Origin: Paraburkholderia unamae
GTDB taxonomy: Bacteria; Pseudomonadota; Gammaproteobacteria; Burkholderiales; Burkholderiaceae
Assembly: GCF_003268775.1 (NCBI RefSeq)
Contig: NZ_QLSU01000014.1
Span: 1 to 64,000, forward strand
Direction of reading: 5' to 3'
DNA: 64,000 nt
Shown here: piece by piece, positions 57,725 to 64,000 of the stretch
How positions within the stretch are numbered: the first letter of the stretch is position 1
Layout: every line of letters begins with the position of its first letter
Made by a program: the position numbers and the translations under genes
The notes under the pieces: generated by a model
Seen by the model: only the letters and a program-made list of their open reading frames with translations
What the model was told of the DNA's origin: nothing
The model's database searches: none

Positions 57725-58033
57725 CTAGACGCGCGGCAGATCGTCCATCGATTTTTCGACGCTGCCGTCGGGCACTTCCATGTCGATGCCGTCGATGCCA
57801 TTGGGATGCGGAACCGGCTTGATCTTCGGCCCGAGGTAGCGCCTGCCGCCCAGCGTGAAAACGGAATACACCACGGCGCCCGAGCGGATGTCCTGCGTGA
57901 CGTCCGCGATCTCGGAGATTTTGGGCTGCGAGAGCCAGTCGTGCGTCTGGGGGTCGATTGCCGCCCAGCGCACATGCGTCACGCGGTCCGTGGAAGCGCT
58001 GATGCGCACGCCGTCGATACCATATGTAGCCAT
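57725..58033 (-). CDS. small hypothetical protein, DUF3892-like
   Basis: The protein has 102 residues and is hydrophilic, with no signal peptide. It begins MATYGIDGVRISASTDRVTH, continues with VRWAAIDPQTHDW and ends EVPDGSVEKSMDDLPRV. The alternating strands and the closing DDLP resemble small DUF3892 proteins, whose function is unknown; I hold this family match loosely. GGAGGGG sits six bases before the ATG at 58033, which decides the start over an open extension to 58135. It lies between convergent XRE and divergent SulP genes. Confidence 0.6.
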   Translation of the reverse strand: MATYGIDGVRISASTDRVTHVRWAAIDPQTHDWLSQPKISEIADVTQDIRSGAVVYSVFTLGGRRYLGPKIKPVPHPNGIDGIDMEVPDGSVEKSMDDLPRV

Positions 58034-58164
58034 TGCCGTCCCCTCCGAGCGCAGATAGTTATGGTAGTCCGTTGCTACTCCGATAGCCAGTGACCGGCAA
58101 GCGGCGGAAAATGCCTTAATCTGGCCTGACCCCAATGGACCGGCCGATCGGCAAGGAGGAACCG

Positions 58165-59922
58165 ATGGACGAAGGGCACGTAGCCGCTGTGAGCCAGGCA
58201 GGCGCGCCGCCGCCGCGAGGCTGGCGCGCGATCTTCACGGTGGCGCAATGGCTGCCGGGCTACCGGCTGCCCTGGCTCGGCGCGGATCTCGTGGCGGGCG
58301 TCACGCTGGCCGCGTATGCCATTCCCGTGTCGCTCGCCTATGCGACGCTCGCGGGGTTGCCGCCGCAATTCGGCATTTACTGCTACCTGGTCAGCGGTAT
58401 CTGCTATGCGTTGTTCGGCTCGTCGCGCCAGTTGGCCATTGGGCCCACGTCGGCGATCTCGATGCTGGTGGGCGTGACGGTCGTCGATCTCGCGGGCGGC
58501 GATGCGGCGCGTTTCGCATCGATTGCCGCGTTGACGGCGCTGCTCGTCGCGCTCATGTGCCTGATCGGGTGGCTGCTGCGGTTAAGCTCGCTCGTCAACT
58601 TCATCAGCGAAACCATTCTGCTCGGCTTCAAGGCCGGCGCCGCGCTGACCATCGCGCTCACGCAGTTGCCCAAGCTCTTTGGCGTGAAGGGCGGCGGAGA
58701 GGCGTTCTTCGAACGTATCGCGGTTCTGGCGGGCCAGCTACCGCAGACTCATTTCGTCGTGCTTGCGTTTGGCATCGGCACGTTGGCGCTGTTGCTGCTC
58801 GGCGAAAAATATCTGCCGGGGCGGCCGGTCGCCTTGATCGTGGTGGCGCTCTCCATCGTTGTGCTAACGGTTACGCCACTGGGGGCGATGGGCTTCTCCG
58901 TTGTGGGCGCGCTGCCGCGCGGCTTGCCCGATTTGCGGCTGCCTGGCGTGCGCGTCAGCGACGTGGACGGCATCGTGCCGCTCGCGTTCGCATGTCTGTT
59001 GCTCTCGTATGTGGAGAGCGTCTCGGCGGCGCGCGCGATCGCGCAAAAGAACGGCTACGAGATCGATCCGCGCCAGGAACTGCTCGGACTCGGCGCGGCG
59101 AATCTCGCCGTGGGGCTCTTTCATGGCTATCCGGTGGCGGGCGGCCTGTCGCAATCGTCCGTCAACGACAAGGCCGGTGCGAAGACGCCGCTCGCGCTCG
59201 TGCTCGCCTCGGCTGCCATCGGCCTGTGCCTCATGTTCCTCACCGGCCTGCTGACCAATCTGCCCAATGTCGTGCTTGCGGCGATCGTGCTGGTGGCCGT
59301 CAAAGGCCTGATCGACGTGCGCGAGCTGCGCCACCTGTGGCGCGTGAGCCGCTATGAGTTCGCGGTCTCGATGGTCGCGTTCGTCGCCGTCTTGCTGCTG
59401 GGCATTCTCAATGGCGTGATCGTCGCGGTGCTCGCTTCGATGCTGCTGCTCATCGGGCGCGCCGCGCATCCTCACGTGGCGATTCTCGGGCGCATTCCCG
59501 GCACGCACCGCTATTCGGATGTCGAGCGTCATCCCGACAACGAGGCAATACCCGGCGTGCTGATGTTCCGCGTGGAGGCGTCGCTGCTGTACTTCAACAG
59601 CGACGCCGTGCGCGCCGCCGTATGGGAAGCGGTTCGCCGCGCGCCGTGGGCCGTCAAACTGGTGATCGTCGATTTGTCCAATTCGCCGGCCGTGGATATC
59701 GCGGGCGCGCGCATGCTCGCGACCTTGCACGCGGGGCTTGCCGAGGCGGGCGCGATCCTCAGGATCGTCGCCGCGCATGGCAGCGCGCGCGACGTGCTGC
59801 GCGCGGAAGGGCTGGAGCAGCAGGTGGGCCATATCGGCCGCAGCGCCTCGGTGGACGATGTGATCGCCGCGTATCTGCACGAGTTCGATCCCGGCGCCCC
59901 GGCGTCGCCCGGCCGCCCCTGA
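58165..59922 (+). CDS. SulP-family anion transporter with STAS domain
   Basis: The protein has 585 residues. The membrane core has LVAGVTLAAYAIPVSLAYAT, FGSSRQLAIGPTSAISMLVG, AIAQKNGYEID and GGLSQSSVNDKAGAKTPLAL, all SulP signatures. A cytoplasmic STAS domain at about 465-570 has RVEASLLYFNSDAVR and VDLSNSPAVDIAGARML. SulP proteins import sulfate, bicarbonate or dicarboxylates with protons or sodium. AAGGAGG five bases upstream fixes the ATG at 58165; the ATG at 58135 is in frame but has no ribosome-binding site. The stop codon adjoins a decamer repeat. Confidence 0.92.
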   Translation: MDEGHVAAVSQAGAPPPRGWRAIFTVAQWLPGYRLPWLGADLVAGVTLAAYAIPVSLAYATLAGLPPQFGIYCYLVSGICYALFGSSRQLAIGPTSAISMLVGVTVVDLAGGDAARFASIAALTALLVALMCLIGWLLRLSSLVNFISETILLGFKAGAALTIALTQLPKLFGVKGGGEAFFERIAVLAGQLPQTHFVVLAFGIGTLALLLLGEKYLPGRPVALIVVALSIVVLTVTPLGAMGFSVVGALPRGLPDLRLPGVRVSDVDGIVPLAFACLLLSYVESVSAARAIAQKNGYEIDPRQELLGLGAANLAVGLFHGYPVAGGLSQSSVNDKAGAKTPLALVLASAAIGLCLMFLTGLLTNLPNVVLAAIVLVAVKGLIDVRELRHLWRVSRYEFAVSMVAFVAVLLLGILNGVIVAVLASMLLLIGRAAHPHVAILGRIPGTHRYSDVERHPDNEAIPGVLMFRVEASLLYFNSDAVRAAVWEAVRRAPWAVKLVIVDLSNSPAVDIAGARMLATLHAGLAEAGAILRIVAAHGSARDVLRAEGLEQQVGHIGRSASVDDVIAAYLHEFDPGAPASPGRP

Positions 59923-59970
59923 TGGTGCCTGATGGTGCCTGATGGTCCCTGATCGCCCTTGATGGTTCGG
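59921..59970 (+). repeat. five imperfect tandem copies of GATGGTGCCT
   Basis: Decamers at 59921, 59931, 59941, 59951 and 59961 read GATGGTGCCT, GATGGTGCCT, GATGGTCCCT, GATCGCCCTT and GATGGTTCGG. The array starts inside the SulP stop region and ends 57 bases before the next gene. A 10-base period places every copy on one face of the helix. Confidence 0.75.
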
Positions 59971-60026
59971 TTGACTTATCATCGTTCGGGCAGTCCGTCG
60001 CGTCCGCCACCTTTCGACGAGGTCTC

Positions 60027-60716
60027 ATGAGCAACGCCAGCAACGCCAGTCACGCCCGGCAAGACGAATCCGAAAAGCGCGAGCCGGTTCTCAATACCGT
60101 GGACCGCGTGACCGAACTGTGTTTCGGCCTCTTCATGGCCTTGACCTTCGTGGGCGCGGTCAAGGCGGTTTCGACGGGCGAAGACCTCGGGCGCAAGATG
60201 TTCTTTTCCGCGCTCGGATGCAACCTGGCGTGGGGTCTCGCCGACGCGGTGATGTTCCTCGTGCGCACGCTCGCCGATCGCGGGCAACGCCTCACGCTCG
60301 CGCTGACCGTGAAGCGCGAGCGCGACCCGGCCGCCGCCGTCCGCTCATTGCGCGACGCCTTGCCGAGGGCGCTGGAGCCGCTCGTCGACGACGCCGAACT
60401 CGAACTCATTCGCGTGCGCCTCGCGGCCGTGCCCACGCTGCCGCCCCGCGCGCATCTGGTGCGCAACGACCTGCTCGGCGCGCTCGGCATTTTTCTGCTT
60501 GTGGTCGTCTCGACCTTCCCGGTGGCGCTGCCGTTTCTCGTCGTCAGGGATCATGTCACGGCGCTCGTCGTCTCGCGCGTGCTCACGCTGGCGATGCTGT
60601 TCGGCGCGGGCTATGCGCTCGGCCGCTACACGGGCGCGGGTGCGCTGCGGGCGGGCCTTGCCATGACGGTGCTCGGCGTCGTGCTGACCGCGGCGATCAT
60701 TGCGCTGGGCGGCTAG
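60027..60716 (+). CDS. VIT/CCC1-superfamily membrane protein
   Basis: The protein has 229 residues. Five hydrophobic segments include ELCFGLFMALTFVGAVKAVS, MFFSALGCNLAWGLADAVMF and LLGALGIFLLVVVSTFPVAL. The helix with GCNLAWGLADAV and the later RNDLLGALG/TFPVALPF pattern match the VIT1/CCC1 group that moves iron or manganese. The family's metal-binding glutamate-rich insert is reduced to a short acidic helix (VDDAELELIRVRL). It is complete. It follows the SulP gene at 104 bases, past the decamer array, and may be co-transcribed. Confidence 0.75.
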   Translation: MSNASNASHARQDESEKREPVLNTVDRVTELCFGLFMALTFVGAVKAVSTGEDLGRKMFFSALGCNLAWGLADAVMFLVRTLADRGQRLTLALTVKRERDPAAAVRSLRDALPRALEPLVDDAELELIRVRLAAVPTLPPRAHLVRNDLLGALGIFLLVVVSTFPVALPFLVVRDHVTALVVSRVLTLAMLFGAGYALGRYTGAGALRAGLAMTVLGVVLTAAIIALGG

Positions 60717-60734
60717 CCGAAGGGCGCGCGCGGC

Positions 60735-61496
60735 TCAAACACGCTCGCGCAGCGGCAGGCGCCGCAGGTCGTCGGTCAACGGAACGCTCGCGAGTATCAC
60801 GAGCACCACCGACAAGGGCACGCCCGCCGCGAAGCCGAAATGGCGGAAGGCCAGCGCGCCCAGCGTGCCGCCCACGAGGAACATGGCGAGCAGGGAGCCG
60901 AGCACGCGCACGCGCTGCATGTCGGCCGCCACGTGATGCCCGGCGGCCACGGGCACGCCCCAGTTCCAGTACAGCGCCTTGCCCAGTTCGATGCCCAGGT
61001 CCGTCACGATGCCGGTGACGTGCGTGGTGCGGATTTCGGCGTGCGAGATTTTCGTGATCATGGCGTTTTGCACGCCCATGACATAGCAGAGCAGCGCGAC
61101 CGTGACCGGCACGAACAGCACGCGGTGCACTTCCAGATTCGCGCCGAGGGCGGCAAAGCACAGCAGCAGGGCGGCTTCGAGCAGCAGCGGCAAGGCGTAG
61201 ACGCTGTGCGCGCCGCGGCGGCGTCCCCAGTTGATCAGGATGGCCGAGGTCGCCGCGCCGCTGGCAAAGGCGATCACGGAGCTGATCGCGGCCAGCGCGA
61301 TGCCGAAATCGCCGAGCGCGACGTTGTCCGCGAGCGACGAAACGATGCCCGACATGTGCGAGGTGTACTGCCCGACCGCGAGAAACCCGCCCGCGTTGAT
61401 CGCGCCGGCCACCCAGGCGAGCGCGCGGCCGAGCCGCAGGTTGGCCCGCTCGGTGCGGTCGACTGAGGTGAAGCTGCGCAGGTAATGGATAGGCAC
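60735..61496 (-). CDS. DUF1275 (YoaK-like) membrane protein, GTG start
   Basis: This 253-residue protein has six helices. The DUF1275 opening WVAGAINAGGFLAVGQYTSH and MSGIVSSLADNVALGD are clear, as are MGVQNAMITKISHAEIRTTH and VTGIVTDLGIELGK. The function is unknown; a transporter-like fold is supposed. The frame is open to 61649, but GTG at 61496 (then PIHYLRSFTSVD) with GGAAAG upstream gives the usual family length. It converges on the VIT-like gene with an 18-base gap. Confidence 0.82.
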   Translation of the reverse strand: MPIHYLRSFTSVDRTERANLRLGRALAWVAGAINAGGFLAVGQYTSHMSGIVSSLADNVALGDFGIALAAISSVIAFASGAATSAILINWGRRRGAHSVYALPLLLEAALLLCFAALGANLEVHRVLFVPVTVALLCYVMGVQNAMITKISHAEIRTTHVTGIVTDLGIELGKALYWNWGVPVAAGHHVAADMQRVRVLGSLLAMFLVGGTLGALAFRHFGFAAGVPLSVVLVILASVPLTDDLRRLPLRERV

Positions 61497-61849
61497 GGCG
61501 GCTTTCCGGGCGGCGGGCGTGAAGTGAGATAGTGTACGACGCTCGCCTTGGGCGCGGCCTGGCCCCACGCCTTGCCGGATATGCGGCGAGTTGTCGCACG
61601 GTCGGTCGGGAAACGCCGCCGGATCGCCGTTTTCCGGATTGACCCCCAAGCGCTTTAAATGCCGTTCGACCGTATTGAGCCGTTACCCGTTTGCGATACG
61701 ATACGGTTCTTTATCGCCTGGACCGATCGGGCTTTTCGCGGCTTTAACATATTTCGTTTCGCTTTCATTTGCGGTGAATTCGCGCTGTTTTAAATCGGCG
61801 CGCCCCGTGTTCGCGCCCGACTACGACTGACCCCGCCCGATCCCTTTTC
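61497..61849. other. 353-base divergent intergenic region, no firm feature
   Basis: It lies between the DUF1275 gene and a diguanylate cyclase. CCGTAT at 61669 and ATACGG at 61700 form a loose inverted pair around the AT-rich centre, which may hold promoter elements. Nothing else stands out. Confidence 0.4.
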
Positions 61850-63010
61850 ATGCCCAGCACCCTCGCGCTATTCGGCATCCTGATCGCCTCGTGCCTGATG
61901 AGCGTCGCCATACTGGGTTCGCTGCGGCGTGCCGCCGTGCCCGGCATCGACCGCTGGTGCGCGGCTTATGCTCTGCTCGCGGTGGTCTCGTCGCTCGTGC
62001 TGTTCATCGACGAGCGGCCCGCGCCCGCCGCGATCATGGTCGTCGGGTTTATCACCTTCGTGGCGGTCGCGCTGCTCGTGCAGGGCACGCGCCAGTTCTT
62101 CGGCATACGTCCCGCGCGGCGCGACGAGACGGCGGCGTTCATCGTCGCCTATGGCGCGCTGGTGTATGTCACCTGCGTGGCGCCGGACGTCGAAATGCGG
62201 GTTGCGCTCGTCTCGGCCGTGCTGGCTTACGGGCGGGTCGCCGTGGGCACGCTCGTGCTGCGGCACGCGCCGCGAGACGGCGCGCGCTACGGCTACTGGT
62301 TCGTCACCGTGGCCGCGTATCTCGGCGCGCTGGTGCATGGCGCGCGCGCCGTGGGCGTCGCCATCGGCGCGATGGCGCCGGTCACCTATCTGCAACCGAC
62401 TGCCTGGAGCGTGTTGTTCGTCGGGCTCGCGATCATCACGCTGCCGTGCATGTCGATCGGCATGGCGATGGTGGCGCACGATCAGCTCGTGCGCAGAATG
62501 GAGAAGCTCGCGACGATCGACGAACTGACCGGCGCGCTCATGCGGCGCGCGTTCATGGCGAAGGCGAACGCCTTGCATGCGCGCGCGCTGGCGGCGGGCG
62601 AGCCGCTTGCCGTCGCGATCCTCGACATCGACAACTTCAAGGCCATCAACGACGGCTTTGGCCACGCGGCAGGCGATCGCACCTTGACGCATTTCGGCGC
62701 GGTCGTGGCGAGGGAGTTGCGCGCGTGCGACCTGTTCGGGCGCCTGGGCGGCGAGGAGTTCGGCGTGGTGTTCGCCGGCACGCGCAAGCCCGAGGCCCTG
62801 CGGTTCACGAACGCGCTGCGGCTGGCGCTCGAGCGGGCGGCGCACGACGGCGTGCGTTGCACGTTCAGCGCGGGCGTGGCCTGCATTGCGCCGGGCGACG
62901 CGCTGGAGGCCGTGATGGCGCGGGCGGACGCCGCGCTTTACGCGGCCAAGGCCATGGGGCGCAACCGCGTCGTGACGGCCCCGGACGCCGGCGCGCTGTC
63001 GACGGTCTAG
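61850..63010 (+). CDS. membrane diguanylate cyclase (GGDEF) with I-site
   Basis: The protein has 386 residues. Seven hydrophobic segments fill residues 1-205 and form a membrane sensor like those of other seven-helix GGDEF proteins. The GGDEF domain runs from about 215 to 378, with LDIDNFKAINDGFGHAAGD and active site RLGGEEFGV. RACD five residues before it is the RxxD product-inhibition site. It should synthesise c-di-GMP under feedback control. No clear ribosome-binding site precedes the ATG. The ligand is unknown. It is followed after 107 bases by the DUF4157 gene. Confidence 0.9.
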   Translation: MPSTLALFGILIASCLMSVAILGSLRRAAVPGIDRWCAAYALLAVVSSLVLFIDERPAPAAIMVVGFITFVAVALLVQGTRQFFGIRPARRDETAAFIVAYGALVYVTCVAPDVEMRVALVSAVLAYGRVAVGTLVLRHAPRDGARYGYWFVTVAAYLGALVHGARAVGVAIGAMAPVTYLQPTAWSVLFVGLAIITLPCMSIGMAMVAHDQLVRRMEKLATIDELTGALMRRAFMAKANALHARALAAGEPLAVAILDIDNFKAINDGFGHAAGDRTLTHFGAVVARELRACDLFGRLGGEEFGVVFAGTRKPEALRFTNALRLALERAAHDGVRCTFSAGVACIAPGDALEAVMARADAALYAAKAMGRNRVVTAPDAGALSTV

Positions 63011-63117
63011 CCGCACGCCGCCTGGCAAAAGGCGCTTCGCACTGATCCGATCATTCCTATAATCGTTAGGCATGTGCGCCGGCCACGTTGCCGCCACGAT
63101 CCGGGAGGCGCCCCGCC

Positions 63118-64000
63118 GTGTTTGCTCCCAAGGCCGCCAGGCCCAAAACGGTGCCAGCCGGGAGATCCGCGCGCCGGCCGCCGAAACCGCTCGCGAACCC
63201 GCTGTCGAACGCAGCTTCGCCCGTCCTGGGCGAGCGGCCCGGCCGTGAAACCGGCGAGATTCCCCGCTTTGCGCCCGAGCGCGCCGAACCGGCGCCGCCT
63301 GCGCGCGCGCCCGTTGCACCACCCACAGCGCCACCCATTGCGCCACCCGCGCTCGCAGCCATTCAGGCGAAGACCGTGCTGGGCCGCAGCGACGACCCGC
63401 TGGAGCACGAGGCCGACCATATCGCCGACCAGGTGATGCGCATGCCGGCCCCCGATTCCGCGCCGACCGCGCACGCGCCGCCACAGCTCATGCGCAAGCG
63501 CGCGGCGCATGACGAGACGCCGACGGCCGACCCCGCCGCCGCTACCACCACGACCGCCGCCGCTGAAGCCCCCGCCATTGTCGAGCAAACGATCCGCTCG
63601 CAGGGGCGCCCGCTCGACGCCGCCGCGCGCGCGTTCTTCGAGCCGCGATTCGCGCGCGACTTTTCGGCGGTGCGCATCCACGAAGGCGGCGTGGCGGACA
63701 CGGCGGCGCGCGCCGTGTCCGCCCGCGCCTTCACCTTGGGGCGCGATATCGTCTTCGGCGGCGGCCACTACGCGCCGCATACGGCGCGCGGGCGTCATCT
63801 GCTCGCGCACGAACTGGCGCATGTCGTGCAGCAGGAAGCGGCCCCCGCGCGCGGCGTGCTGCGCCGCGATTCGACGCCGCCCGCGCTCGCGCTCAAGGCC
63901 AACGACGAGATCGCGGTGGCCGTGTACGGGCTGGCGAGCAACCCCGAGCCGGATCGCACCTATTCGCGGCGCTATCGCATCGACGCCCAGGGCGCGATCC
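63118..64000 (+). CDS. DUF4157 protein, 5' part (GTG start), possible injection-system effector
   Basis: The frame is open from 63118 to the window end (294 codons), so the gene is cut. The start is GTG with GGGAGG 9 bases upstream, and the N-terminus (M)FAPKAARPK recalls the MFAPPSP start of the protein at 4317. A long Pro/Ala-rich region leads to a conserved DDPLEHEADHIADQVMRMP segment (near 92-110). The DUF4157 domain follows (PLDAAARAFFEPRFARDFSA), ending in HLLAHELAHVVQQE; residues 231-235 are HELAH. The C-terminal domain, which should carry the specific activity, lies outside the window; YSRRYRIDAQGAI is the last visible part. Confidence 0.85.
   Translation, partial: MFAPKAARPKTVPAGRSARRPPKPLANPLSNAASPVLGERPGRETGEIPRFAPERAEPAPPARAPVAPPTAPPIAPPALAAIQAKTVLGRSDDPLEHEADHIADQVMRMPAPDSAPTAHAPPQLMRKRAAHDETPTADPAAATTTTAAAEAPAIVEQTIRSQGRPLDAAARAFFEPRFARDFSAVRIHEGGVADTAARAVSARAFTLGRDIVFGGGHYAPHTARGRHLLAHELAHVVQQEAAPARGVLRRDSTPPALALKANDEIAVAVYGLASNPEPDRTYSRRYRIDAQGAI

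Noticed and set aside
1..64000. tRNA, rRNA, CRISPR arrays, insertion sequences or prophage genes
   Set aside because: I looked for cloverleaf-like segments, regular spaced repeats, transposase and integrase motifs on both strands and saw none. A covariance-model and IS database search would be needed to exclude small remnants.

Overview
The window is high-GC, densely coded DNA with many LysR, TetR, LacI and RpiR regulators, ACS-type MFS carriers, c-di-GMP enzymes, a BON-domain lipoprotein-like gene and PQQ dehydrogenases. This mix points to a Burkholderiaceae betaproteobacterium, most likely Paraburkholderia, Caballeronia or a close relative. That is an inference from gene content and codon use; no rRNA marker is present. 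I see no tRNA, rRNA, insertion sequence, CRISPR array or phage block. It reads as metabolic accessory content, as on a secondary replicon, rather than a core ribosomal or replication region.

Layout. 0-2.5 kb: the 5' end of dkgB and an MFS efflux gene, divergent from a LysR gene. 2.5-4.3 kb: a DUF4157 plus M15-peptidase-like protein of the type linked to contractile injection systems. 4.4-11.5 kb: an RpiR regulator followed by diaminopropionate ammonia-lyase, two stereochemically different N-carbamoyl amidohydrolases, an MFS carrier and a YgeY-like M20 deacylase, which looks like an unusual amino acid or hydantoin salvage operon. 11.5-15 kb: a periplasmic solute-binding protein followed by a CHASE-PAS-GGDEF-EAL protein. 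15.3-21.2 kb: a LacI/GntR-type regulon for pentonate use (MFS, XylD-like dehydratase, XylX-like enzyme) with three near-identical operators. 21.2-23.4 kb: an AstE-like deacylase and an amino-acid-binding protein under two GntR-family-type palindromes. 23.4-31 kb: small envelope proteins, a PAP2 phosphatase, and convergent alpha- and beta-galactosidase genes. 31.3-37.3 kb: a diguanylate cyclase, dihydroxyacetone kinase, a phosphoesterase, and a TetR/SDR pair with matched operators.

37.3-44.7 kb is the most striking part. A PQQ alcohol dehydrogenase with the lanthanide-type Asp-Tyr-Asp motif is followed by a solute-binding-protein/cytochrome c fusion and a HiPIP. A divergent sigma-54 activator comes next, then the 24-residue PQQ precursor peptide gene pqqA (too short for ordinary ORF calling) and pqqD, without pqqB, pqqC or pqqE. 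Upstream of both the dehydrogenase and pqqA there is a -24/-12 promoter match and a pair of TGT-N11-ACA-like sites. This suggests that the activator lying between them switches on the enzyme and its cofactor precursor together.

44.8-64 kb: a flavin monooxygenase with LysR, a GGDEF protein, a ClC channel preceded by a long palindrome, a CFA-synthase-like methyltransferase, a zwf/polyphosphate-glucokinase operon, an arabonate-dehydratase-like gene, an epimerase/XRE pair, SulP, VIT-like and DUF1275 membrane proteins, another diguanylate cyclase, and a second DUF4157 protein running off the end of the window. Four c-di-GMP enzymes lie within about 52 kb.
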